A DNA stretch of 64,000 nucleotides, taken from positions 496,001-560,000 of the forward strand of contig OZ244789.1 of assembly GCA_965219705.1 (NCBI GenBank). The letters are read 5' to 3'. This stretch comes from JAJECS01 sp965219705. GTDB taxonomy: Bacteria > Chloroflexota > UBA11872. Below, piece after piece: positions 26,684-35,037 of the stretch (the stretch's first letter is position 1; the number at the start of each line of letters is the position of its first letter). Below the pieces are notes generated by a model. It did not search any database and was not told where the DNA came from. It was given only the letters and a program-made list of their open reading frames with translations. Position numbers and translations under genes: made by a program.

Positions 26684-26781
26684 AATCAAGCATCTCTCTC
26701 TCAGAAAGGCTGCGTAGGGTGCTAGACCAGTTTCGTGGCACAGTTTGGACGCCCAAAAGGGCCAGTCTGAGGGGTTGCTGA
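26680..26781 (+). CDS. 33-residue peptide coupled to the RHH and radical SAM genes
   Basis: The ATG overlaps the RHH stop (ATGA, 26680-26683), and its TGA shares a base with the radical SAM ATG (TGATG, 26779-26783). The peptide begins MKSSISLSERLRRVLDQF and ends in WTPKRASLRGC. Perfect fit between two genes argues for translation. It may be a leader that couples expression, or a peptide substrate of the radical SAM enzyme; neither is shown. It is amphipathic in its first half. Confidence 0.5.
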   Translation: MKSSISLSERLRRVLDQFRGTVWTPKRASLRGC

Positions 26782-28403
26782 TGCCATCCAGGGAAGTCCT
26801 GCTAATTGAACCCAGCTACCCAAACAAATATCCGCCATTGGGTTTGATGAAACTTGCCGCCTATCACCGACGATCTGGCCGAGGCGACCGCGTCAAGTTC
26901 ATAAAGGGTGAAGACCAAGAGGTGCTGAATCAAGCGTGGGACCGAGTCTATGTGACCACTCTCTTCACCTTCGAGTGGAATCGCACTGCCTCGGCAATTG
27001 ACTTCGCCATACGGGCTGCAGGCGGTCAACCGGAGAGTGTGTTTGTCGGCGGAATTGCAGTCTCGCTCATGCTCGATGCATTCCTCAATGAACCTCGCTG
27101 GGCTGGCGTACGCTTCGTCAAAGGCTTACTCGACGGTCCTCCGGCAGCTTCTCTCGCATTGTCGGCGGACGACTACGACTTTGGGGCCGACGACTTGTCC
27201 GGTACGCCGATCGACGAACTGGTGCCTGACTACGGGATCCTCGACCACATCGATTACAGCTACCCAGTACATGATGCGTATTTCGGATACGCGTCGCGTG
27301 GATGCGTGAGGAAGTGCTCATTCTGCGGGGTGCCGAAGTTGGAGGGCGCCCAACGCGAGATGCCGCCCCTTTTCAATCTAGTTGAAGGTGTTATCAAACG
27401 ACACGGGGAGAAGAAAGACCTCGTGCTCATGGACAACAACATCACAGCATCGGCTCGCTACAAAGAGGTGATTGCGGAGATTCGCGACCTGGGCTTCACG
27501 CCGGGAGCCAAGCTGTCACGCGGCAGAAACAGGCCAGTCAAGCGCCGGGTGGACTTCAACCAGGGAGTGGACGCACGAATTCTTGCCAAGTCGGAGATGT
27601 TCCTACGCGAGATGTCGACGATCTGCATCAGCCCCCTTCGAATCGCTTTCGACCATATCGGCGTCAGAAAGGTCTACGAGCGGTCGATTCGCATGGCCGC
27701 CGACAATCAGATCACCTCCCTGTCCAATTACATGCTGTACAACTTTATGGACACTCCAACAGATCTTTACCTGAGAATGCGTCTCAATATCGACCTAAAT
27801 GAGGAGTTGGGGATCCGTATTTGGTCCTTCCCGATGCGGTACCAGCCCGTGACTTTGAAGGACCGGTCACACGTGGGCAAAAAGTGGAACCGGTACTACC
27901 TCCGTTCGTTCCAACTCATGCTCCAGGCAACCAAGGGCGTTGTCAGTGGAAGCCCATCCTTTTTCCTAAGAGCCTATGGCGACAACGCTGAAGAATTCGA
28001 GAGGCTGCTCAGGCTGCCGCATGCCTTCATATTCCACCGAGAATACTTTGGAGACGGAGATGGGAGAGCCCAGAGAGAGGAGTACGACTCGCTTCGCCAG
28101 CGCCTTTCAGATTCCCAGGAAAAGGAGTTCGTGCGTCTACTGGCCAGTCCGTCCAACGGGAATGGAATTGGGCCAAGGCATTTTCGGGAGTTGGCGAACG
28201 ACAAAACGGTCGACCGGCAAATCCGACAGTTGATGACATTCCACGGACTAGACACAAAGGACGACGCGAAGACGAACGGTCGTCAGCTCATCAAGGAAAT
28301 GGCCGGGTATGGCACCTACCTTGAGGAAGACGAAATCGTTGAAGATGCCGGCCTCTTCGACCATGACGAAGCACTCGCGATCAAGGGCACTCTACTGGTT
28401 TGA
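26781..28403 (+). CDS. Radical SAM protein with B12-binding-like N-terminus
   Basis: 540 residues from the ATG at 26781 (a TTG at 26745 would add 12). The N-terminal part VLLIEPSYPNKYPPLGLMKL resembles the cobalamin-binding-like domain found before many radical SAM cores. ASRGCVRKCSFCGVPK holds the CxxxCxxC cluster (Cys175, 179, 182). The enzyme would cleave S-adenosylmethionine to start radical chemistry; the substrate is unknown. In this operon a nucleic acid modification or peptide modification is conceivable. The next gene starts 2 bp after its stop. Confidence 0.82.
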   Translation: MPSREVLLIEPSYPNKYPPLGLMKLAAYHRRSGRGDRVKFIKGEDQEVLNQAWDRVYVTTLFTFEWNRTASAIDFAIRAAGGQPESVFVGGIAVSLMLDAFLNEPRWAGVRFVKGLLDGPPAASLALSADDYDFGADDLSGTPIDELVPDYGILDHIDYSYPVHDAYFGYASRGCVRKCSFCGVPKLEGAQREMPPLFNLVEGVIKRHGEKKDLVLMDNNITASARYKEVIAEIRDLGFTPGAKLSRGRNRPVKRRVDFNQGVDARILAKSEMFLREMSTICISPLRIAFDHIGVRKVYERSIRMAADNQITSLSNYMLYNFMDTPTDLYLRMRLNIDLNEELGIRIWSFPMRYQPVTLKDRSHVGKKWNRYYLRSFQLMLQATKGVVSGSPSFFLRAYGDNAEEFERLLRLPHAFIFHREYFGDGDGRAQREEYDSLRQRLSDSQEKEFVRLLASPSNGNGIGPRHFRELANDKTVDRQIRQLMTFHGLDTKDDAKTNGRQLIKEMAGYGTYLEEDEIVEDAGLFDHDEALAIKGTLLV

Positions 28404-28405
28404 GT

Positions 28406-29935
28406 ATGGACATCACTAATCTGCTCGGCGCTCAGGAAACGCCCGCGCTCTCGGGTGCGGGCCTTCTCGGCCTTGTGACAACCGGGATGTACCACGACCC
28501 GCTATCCATGTATAGGGAGTACATACAGAATGCGGCCGATGCTGTCGCGACAAGTGGGCTACTCGCAAGAGCAAGAGTAGAAATCATGGTCGATGTCTCT
28601 GAACGCCGGATCAGGATTCGAGATAACGGCCCGGGCCTGTCCCCCGAAGAAGCGCTTGAACGGCTCTTGCCCATTGGACGCAGTGACAAGACACTGGGAA
28701 TAGATAGGGGCTTCCGTGGCGTCGGACGGCTCGCCGGCCTCGCCTTCGCGAAGACGGTTTCATTCACCACACGCGCCCACGAGTCTCAGGCGGTAACCCG
28801 AATCACATGGCATAGCGACGAGCTTCCCCAGCTGACTTCCTCGAAGTCAAGGCTAGAAGAAGCCATTCTTGACTGCGTCGATGTGGAGACCATGCCAGGG
28901 TCGAACCTTCCTGAGCACTTCTTCGAGGTCGAAGTTGGAGGCGTGACGCGTCACTCCACAGGACTGCTGCTCAATCGCGACGCGGTGCGCGACTATGTCG
29001 GCGAAGTATGCCCGGTTCCCATGAGTTCAAACTTTCCCTTTGCCGACAGTGTAGAAGGGCTGTTCCATGACGCTGAAGCACCGCTCACATTTGAAGTACT
29101 GTTGAAAGGAGACCCAGGCCCGGTAAAGAGACCATACGGGAACTCAATCCAGCTCTCGGCAAATAGGGATGCTGAATTTACCGAGTTTCAGGCAGTCCGC
29201 ATACCTAGCGTCGACGACACCGGTGACGCGGCCGTTGGTTGGGTCGCACATTCATCTTACCTGAGCGCGATCCCAAAAGACCAGCGAGTGCGTGGCATCA
29301 GGGCCAGGGTCGGGAATATACAGATTGGTGGCGAAGCGGTGTTCGACCACCTCTTTACAGAGGAACGCTTCAACCGATGGTGTGTGGGCGAACTGCACCT
29401 CGTGGACTCACGAATCATTCCCAACGCCAGGCGTGACTATTTTGAACCCGGACCCCATCTGCGTAACCTCGAAAATTATTTGATCCCCATTCTACGCAGC
29501 ATCGGCACGCGGTGCAGGCGGGAGTCCACGGCTCGCAACGGTGCTAGGAAGACTCTCTCTGCACTGAGCAATGTCGAGGACCTCTATGTCCTGGCAACGT
29601 CGGGCTATCTCACTTCAAAGGACTCGGTAGGTTTGGTCCGGCAGGCATTGCAAGAAGTCGAGGAGATTCGCAATGGCGTCGATAAGAGAAAACTCGACAA
29701 CGGCACTATTGAGAGGCTAGATAGTGCGGAAGACAAACTGAACAACTTTCCAGTTGGGACCAAGCCGCAGCAGTTCGGCGGCATGCCTCCCGCGGAGGCT
29801 GTTGTTTACAAGAAGTTATTTGGGGCCTTGGCGACTCTCGCGCCCTCACCGGGGTCCGCGAGAGAATTGATTGAGATGGTGTTCGCAGAAGCGTCCAGGG
29901 TGGGGCGAGATGGTTCAGCCATAGAGTCCGACTAA
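28406..29935 (+). CDS. Hsp90-like GHKL ATPase A
   Basis: 509 residues from the ATG at 28406. REYIQNAADA is the N box (Glu38, Asn42, Asp45), RIRDNGPGLS the DxGxG box and RGFRGVGRLAGLAFAK the glycine lid. Beyond about residue 200 an S5-like transducer is likely (IRARVGNIQIGGEAVFDHLF). GHKL ATPases of the Hsp90/MutL/MORC type clamp or remodel DNA or protein; prokaryotic versions are found near helicases and nucleases in restriction-like operons. Its overall layout resembles the second GHKL protein at 35.0-36.9 kb. Confidence 0.82.
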   Translation: MDITNLLGAQETPALSGAGLLGLVTTGMYHDPLSMYREYIQNAADAVATSGLLARARVEIMVDVSERRIRIRDNGPGLSPEEALERLLPIGRSDKTLGIDRGFRGVGRLAGLAFAKTVSFTTRAHESQAVTRITWHSDELPQLTSSKSRLEEAILDCVDVETMPGSNLPEHFFEVEVGGVTRHSTGLLLNRDAVRDYVGEVCPVPMSSNFPFADSVEGLFHDAEAPLTFEVLLKGDPGPVKRPYGNSIQLSANRDAEFTEFQAVRIPSVDDTGDAAVGWVAHSSYLSAIPKDQRVRGIRARVGNIQIGGEAVFDHLFTEERFNRWCVGELHLVDSRIIPNARRDYFEPGPHLRNLENYLIPILRSIGTRCRRESTARNGARKTLSALSNVEDLYVLATSGYLTSKDSVGLVRQALQEVEEIRNGVDKRKLDNGTIERLDSAEDKLNNFPVGTKPQQFGGMPPAEAVVYKKLFGALATLAPSPGSARELIEMVFAEASRVGRDGSAIESD

Positions 29936-30040
29936 GGGACTGTGAATGATTCCGGGGCTCGGCTGACACTTGATGACACTGGGGCACCGATGCCGAGCTA
30001 AGTGCCCCGTTCGGCTGATGTTTTGCTGGGGAGGTACAGC

Positions 30041-31069
30041 ATGGCTGCAGGCAATGGTCAATTTGACACACTTCCGGTCGAGATGCTTGTGCTCGATGCG
30101 TCGAATCCACGGGTGGCGCGCTACATTGAGATGTATGGTGGAGAGGTAACTAATGAACAGATGAGTCTTGCTCTTGGAGCTGCCAACTACGAGCAAGGAG
30201 AGAGCACGACCACCTTCCAGAGCTTAAGGGCGTCGATCAGGACGCATGGAGGGCTAATCCATCCTATTCTGGTCAACCGAGAAACCGTGAACAGGCTAGT
30301 CGTCATCGAGGGGAATACCCGTGCCCTGATCTACCGCCAGTTCAGACGGGACGATGATAGTGGTAGATGGGACGAAATTCCAGCGATCGTCTACGACCGG
30401 CTTGACAAAAAGGAAATTGATGCCATTCGGCTCCAAGCTCACCTAGTAGGTCCAAGGCAATGGGACCCTTACTCCAAGGCCAAGTACCTCGACTATCTCA
30501 GCAACTCGGAGCACCTGACAACGGATCAGATCATCGATTTCTGCGGCGGTCTGAGGACCGAGGTGCACCGATTCATCGACGCCTACAACGACATGGAGGA
30601 CCATTACCGACCTCTTCTCGCAAGTGACGATCAGCTTGACCCGACGCGGTTCAGCGCCTTTCTGGAAATGCAGGCCCCAAGAGTACAGGAAGCTCTCGTA
30701 ACCTCAGGCTACACAAAGACAGATTTTGCCCGGTGGGTCAAGGATCAGATTCTGTATCCAAGCGACCGTGTCAGAAAGCTCCCAGCAATCCTCGCCAATC
30801 CGCAGGCCCGGCGCGTGTTTCTGACACACGGAGCGCGTGAGGCCGAAAAGGTTCTGGACAGCCCTTCAACGGTACAGGCCCTGGAGGACGCCACACTGGT
30901 CCAATTAGCCGACGCGTTATCGAATCGAATAGCCAAGATGGGCTACACGGACTTGCTTCGGCTTCGCGAAGACCTCAATACTCCTGAGAATCATGCTCTA
31001 ACCGAGTCCAGGGATCAGTTGGCTGAACTCTGTAGACTCATCGCCTCGCCCTTCACCACCAATGCCTGA
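30041..31069 (+). CDS. ParB/Srx-fold protein A
   Basis: 342 residues; the ATG at 30041 has GGGGAGG seven bases upstream, better than the in-frame GTG-type start at 30002. DTLPVEMLVLDASNPRVARY, SLRASIRTHGGLIHPILVNR and VVIEGNTRALIYRQF form the ParB-like core (the xEGNTR pattern is that of the ParB catalytic box). This branch is known from CTPases, DNA-binding proteins and nucleases. A helical C-terminal half follows. It overlaps the nuclease gene by 8 bp. Confidence 0.78.
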   Translation: MAAGNGQFDTLPVEMLVLDASNPRVARYIEMYGGEVTNEQMSLALGAANYEQGESTTTFQSLRASIRTHGGLIHPILVNRETVNRLVVIEGNTRALIYRQFRRDDDSGRWDEIPAIVYDRLDKKEIDAIRLQAHLVGPRQWDPYSKAKYLDYLSNSEHLTTDQIIDFCGGLRTEVHRFIDAYNDMEDHYRPLLASDDQLDPTRFSAFLEMQAPRVQEALVTSGYTKTDFARWVKDQILYPSDRVRKLPAILANPQARRVFLTHGAREAEKVLDSPSTVQALEDATLVQLADALSNRIAKMGYTDLLRLREDLNTPENHALTESRDQLAELCRLIASPFTTNA

Positions 31070-31517
31070 ATCAAAGGAACACTCGAACTTGGTTGCCATA
31101 CTCCACAGCTATATCTCGGATAGATTCTGTGAGGGCCGGGGAGAACGTGTCCTTACCGACTCCGTAGACAGTCAATCGCCGAATCGGCCACCTCCCATTG
31201 AAGGGTACGTGCCTGACGCCTATGTCATGCTCGACGAACAGGGACGAGTGGTCATTGGCGAAGCGAAGAGCATGGGAGACCTGGAGAACTCGCATACGAA
31301 GGCTCAAGTCACGGCATTCCTGAGAAGATGTGGGATGGCGGAAGGCTCTGCCCTCATACTGGCAGTGCCCTGGCCCATTGAGCGACTCGCCGGGGCATTA
31401 CTCACATACTTTCGCGCCAAAGACGGATTGCCTCAGGTTGAAACCGTCGTTCTGTCCGAAATGAACCGGCTGGGTGCAACAAACTCGTCAGGTAGGTCGA
31501 CTCATTGCAGAAGCTGA
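31062..31517 (+). CDS. PD-(D/E)XK nuclease-like protein
   Basis: 151 residues. GYVPDAYVMLDEQGRVVIGE, then AKSMGD, gives PD-x(11)-ExK (Asp in PDAY, Glu and Lys in IGEAK), followed by helix KAQVTAFLRRCG, the classic restriction-endonuclease-like core. No DNA-recognition domain is present, so specificity would come from a partner such as the ParB-like or SNF2 proteins, whose genes overlap it on both sides (8 and 13 bp). Confidence 0.75.
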   Translation: MPESKEHSNLVAILHSYISDRFCEGRGERVLTDSVDSQSPNRPPPIEGYVPDAYVMLDEQGRVVIGEAKSMGDLENSHTKAQVTAFLRRCGMAEGSALILAVPWPIERLAGALLTYFRAKDGLPQVETVVLSEMNRLGATNSSGRSTHCRS

Positions 31518-32974
31518 CACTAAAGAGGGAGCCAGATCTCACCCTGAAACATGAGGCGTTCGCATACCAATTGGAGGCTGTTGATGCCGTCAAGGATCTT
31601 GAGTACGCTGCCGTATTTCATGAGCAGGGGTTGGGCAAGACGAAGGTTGCAATAGATCTCATTGTCTACTGGCTGTCGCACCGGTTATTGGACACAGCTT
31701 TGATTGTTGTCAAGAAGGGACTCCTCGACAACTGGCAGAAGGAACTTGCTTCTCACTCTCAACTCGTTCCTCGAGTCCTGACCACTAACCGCCGTGGAAA
31801 CTTCTATGTCTTCAACAGTCCCGCTCGGGTCATGCTCGCTCACTATGAGGCCGTGAGAGCCGAAGAGGAACGAATGCACTTGTTTCTAAAGACCAGGAAT
31901 GTGGGAGTGATTCTCGACGAGTCCACCAAGATCAAAAACCCCGACGCTGCTCTCACCCGCGCGTTCCTCGGTCTCGCGCCAATGTTCACCAGGCGAGTGA
32001 TAATGTCCGGAACCCCGGTGTCCAATCGCCCACACGACATCTGGTCGCAGATCAAGTTCCTCGACTACGGTGCATCGCTTGGAGACGATTTCGGAGAATT
32101 CAAGCGCTTAGTTAACCTGTCAAACGACCTGGCCGGGGTTAAAAGCCGGCAGAAGGCTCTGGAGACTCAGCTACAGCGCATATTCCACTCGATCTCGGGT
32201 TTTGCCGTAAGGGAGACTAAGGCAAGCGCCAAGATAACCTTGCCTGACAAAGTCGTTCATTCAGTGGTGACCGAATGGGAACCTAGACAGCGAGAGATAT
32301 ACCGACAAGTAAGGGAGTCTCTCCGCGCTATCATCTTCCAGGACGGGCAGCTCGTGGCCGACGAGTCGGACGCGGCGTTGAAGCGCCTGCTCAGGCTAGT
32401 ACAGCTCACGTCGAATCCCACCTTGGTTGATCCCAGCTACGAAGTTGAGCCCGGGAAGCTGGAGACTCTGCTTGAGTTGGTCTCCTCGATAGTCAAGGAT
32501 GGTGAAAAATGCATTGTCTGGACGTCCTTCGTTGAGAACGTCCAGTGGCTGGCGAGAGTTCTGCACCGGCACAACCCTCAGCAGGTCCACGGCATGCTGA
32601 GCACAAGAGAGCAGACCTATGCTATTCGCACCTTCCTTGATGAGCCAAGTGCCAAGGTGTTCATTGCCACACCAGGCTCGGCAAAGGAAGGCCTGACACT
32701 GACCGTGGCGAACCACGTTGTCTTCTACGATCGGCTGTTCAGTTTGGACGACTATCTGCAGGCTCAGGACAGGGTCCACCGGATATCCCAGGACAGGGTC
32801 TGCCACGTCCATAACCTGATTATGCGCGACTCGATTGACGAATGGGTCGAAGCGTTACTTCACTCGAAACGGGTAGCAGCACAGCTCGCACAGGGCGATA
32901 TCGACAGGGAGACCTATCAGAACGAGATGTCCTATGAATTTGGGGACATCCTGCGGGCCATATTGAATGCATAG
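31505..32974 (+). CDS. SNF2-family helicase/translocase
   Basis: 489 residues, start TTG at 31505 inside the nuclease gene. FHEQGLGKTKVAIDLI is motif I (about 40-46), VILDESTKIKNPDA motif II with DEST in place of DEAH, VIMSGTPVSNRPHDIW motif III, and LQAQDRVHRISQ motif VI. It lacks extra N- or C-terminal domains. SNF2 proteins move along double-stranded DNA and remodel protein-DNA complexes. In an operon with nuclease and ParB-like genes it would be the motor. Confidence 0.88.
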   Translation: MQKLTLKREPDLTLKHEAFAYQLEAVDAVKDLEYAAVFHEQGLGKTKVAIDLIVYWLSHRLLDTALIVVKKGLLDNWQKELASHSQLVPRVLTTNRRGNFYVFNSPARVMLAHYEAVRAEEERMHLFLKTRNVGVILDESTKIKNPDAALTRAFLGLAPMFTRRVIMSGTPVSNRPHDIWSQIKFLDYGASLGDDFGEFKRLVNLSNDLAGVKSRQKALETQLQRIFHSISGFAVRETKASAKITLPDKVVHSVVTEWEPRQREIYRQVRESLRAIIFQDGQLVADESDAALKRLLRLVQLTSNPTLVDPSYEVEPGKLETLLELVSSIVKDGEKCIVWTSFVENVQWLARVLHRHNPQQVHGMLSTREQTYAIRTFLDEPSAKVFIATPGSAKEGLTLTVANHVVFYDRLFSLDDYLQAQDRVHRISQDRVCHVHNLIMRDSIDEWVEALLHSKRVAAQLAQGDIDRETYQNEMSYEFGDILRAILNA

Positions 32975-32992
32975 CTCAGTTGGGAGACACAG

Positions 32993-34003
32993 ATGATGGC
33001 TGATTATGCGTGGGTCGACGACTCCCTTACACTTGGCGGTGAGGAGGTACCGGTCAAGAACGGGTATCTTCCGGTCTTTGATCTGAGTTTCTATACCGAT
33101 AACCCGAGGATTTACTCATTCATACAGAGGCAGAATGATGTACCGTCTCAAGAAGAGATCCACAAGCGGCTGAACAGAATGGACTACGTCAAACAACTCA
33201 TCCAGACAATAAGGGCAAACGGCGGCCTTACAGACCCTATGTTGGTGAGGAGTGGTGACCTTGTAGTACTTGAAGGGAACAGCAGGCTCGCTGCATATCG
33301 CGAGCTCGCTAGATTAGACGCGGTAAGGTGGGGCAACGCCAAAGTACGGCTGCTGCCTGCCGACATAAGCGAGAAGCTTGTGTTTGCCCTACTCGGCGAG
33401 TACCACATCATCGGACGGAAGGACTGGGCCCCATTCGAGCAAGCAGGTTACCTATATCGTCGTAATGCCATGCACGGCGTCGGCGTTCAAGAAATGTCTG
33501 AAGAAATGGGTCTATCAAGTCGACTGGTGAATCACCTTGTTAGCACATACCAATTCATGGTCGACCACGACGATAACGATGTAAACAGATGGAGCTATTA
33601 CGACGAGTACTTGAAGTCAAACGCTGTAAAGAAGGCTCGCCAGAGGACCCCTGGATTGGATGAGGTCGTCGTCAAAAAGATTAAGAGCAACGAGATTGAA
33701 ATGGCAAGAGACGTCAGGGATAAATTGGTAAAGGTCCTCGATGTGGCCAAAGCAGGCCCGCAGCCAATCAGGGTCCTGATGTCCGGGGAAGGGACGTTTG
33801 AGCGAGCATTCGAAAGCGCTAGGGACCGTGGCGTCGACAACATGTGGCTTAATCGCTTCAGGAGATTCCGCAAGGGGCTTTTGGATAAGGATCTCATCCC
33901 TGATATGAGACACATGGAGTCAGAACAACGCAAGAAGTGTCTTTTTGAACTTCGTAAAATCCGAGAAGCAGTTGAACGTATCGAAAGGCAAAGCGGAGGG
34001 TGA
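32993..34003 (+). CDS. ParB/Srx-fold protein B
   Basis: 336 residues; GGGAGACACAG precedes ATGATG. YLPVFDLSFYTDNPRIYSFI, QLIQTIRANGGLTDPMLVRS and LVVLEGNSRLAAYREL are the ParB-like core (EGNSR). It differs clearly from protein A, so the operon carries two diverged paralogues rather than a duplication. The C-terminal half is charged and helical (NRFRRFRKGLLDKDLIPD). It ends 27 bp from the convergent methyltransferase-like gene. Confidence 0.78.
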   Translation: MMADYAWVDDSLTLGGEEVPVKNGYLPVFDLSFYTDNPRIYSFIQRQNDVPSQEEIHKRLNRMDYVKQLIQTIRANGGLTDPMLVRSGDLVVLEGNSRLAAYRELARLDAVRWGNAKVRLLPADISEKLVFALLGEYHIIGRKDWAPFEQAGYLYRRNAMHGVGVQEMSEEMGLSSRLVNHLVSTYQFMVDHDDNDVNRWSYYDEYLKSNAVKKARQRTPGLDEVVVKKIKSNEIEMARDVRDKLVKVLDVAKAGPQPIRVLMSGEGTFERAFESARDRGVDNMWLNRFRRFRKGLLDKDLIPDMRHMESEQRKKCLFELRKIREAVERIERQSGG

Positions 34004-34030
34004 CTTGTGCTGACCGCTGGCGGAAGGACG

Positions 34031-35029
34031 CTATACGATTTGCTTGATGTGTCCTTCGTCCAGGAAGTCCAACGTTGCCCTTAGATCTGACTTCCGCTGT
34101 CCAGGTGGTTGAGAAGGCAACAGCTGAAACCATGGCTCGGCATGATCGTTACGCACGCGTAGAAAGGGAGATCTAAGTAGCGGTAGCACGGAATTAGAAC
34201 CCGACAACAATCTTGAAGGATTCACTTCATAGGCGAAATGAAGCATGGGTTTGTTGTTCCCACCGAGGTACAGAACAGTAGGTCTGGGTGAGATTTTGAC
34301 ATCAGAATTGGTCGCTGCCACGGCAATGATGTAGCTGAGCGTCCCATGTACCAGCCTCGCTGCCTCCTCACTCGCGCTTCCAGCATCAGCCAAGAGGTAG
34401 TCGATTATGGTTCTTGTCTCCTCGTCGGCTTGTTCCTTGGAGATTGATAGGAACTGACGCATCTGCCCTCGGTCTCTCGAATCGAAGAGCCGAGACTCCA
34501 CCGTAAGGATAAGGAGCCATGGCTGCCATGCGTTCTGTCGGTCGGAAGCGAATAGATGTCGCAAGGCGCGTGTTCTGTTCCGTACTACCGGTCCTCCTCT
34601 ATCGTACGGGAGGAACTTTCCATAGTAGTCCAAGTAAACGACGTCAAAATCCCATATGAAGCCAACGTCCTTGCAAAACTTCGTCGACACAAACGTCGAT
34701 GGTGACTTACTACCTCCGTTTCTCAAAATGACCTCGTCGACATCACCCAAATGGGCCCTATGAGCTATAGTGTCGAACTGGGTCCTCAATTGATGTTTCA
34801 ACCGTTGAAACTGATCGGGGAAGACCTCGACCGCGGCCACATACTCGCACAGATGCCCCCAACTCCGTAGATCCAGCGCCTGAACTCCAGGTAATCCAAA
34901 ATAGCGAATTGGGCCGTCCTTCCGACGAGCGACCGCTTCGACTAACGGGAGATCATACTTATCTCGAACTAGGTCTTTGGCTTGGCTTGATTGAAATCCC
35001 GGCCGTCGCTGTCGGACCCTTGCCGCCAT
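34031..35029 (-). CDS. Methyltransferase-like protein of unknown family
   Basis: 332 residues. IRYFGLPGVQALDLRSWGHL, then YVAAVEVFPDQFQRL, looks like SAM motif I and the acidic end of strand 2, and FDVVYLDYYGKFLPYD like motif IV of a Rossmann methyltransferase; the fold of three-Cys-motif partner proteins is similar. No NPPY-type motif is present, so DNA-amino methylation is not indicated. It starts 8 bp after the GHKL B stop and is surely co-transcribed with it. Confidence 0.55.
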   Translation of the reverse strand: MAARVRQRRPGFQSSQAKDLVRDKYDLPLVEAVARRKDGPIRYFGLPGVQALDLRSWGHLCEYVAAVEVFPDQFQRLKHQLRTQFDTIAHRAHLGDVDEVILRNGGSKSPSTFVSTKFCKDVGFIWDFDVVYLDYYGKFLPYDRGGPVVRNRTRALRHLFASDRQNAWQPWLLILTVESRLFDSRDRGQMRQFLSISKEQADEETRTIIDYLLADAGSASEEAARLVHGTLSYIIAVAATNSDVKISPRPTVLYLGGNNKPMLHFAYEVNPSRLLSGSNSVLPLLRSPFLRVRNDHAEPWFQLLPSQPPGQRKSDLRATLDFLDEGHIKQIV

Positions 35030-35037
35030 TACGACCC

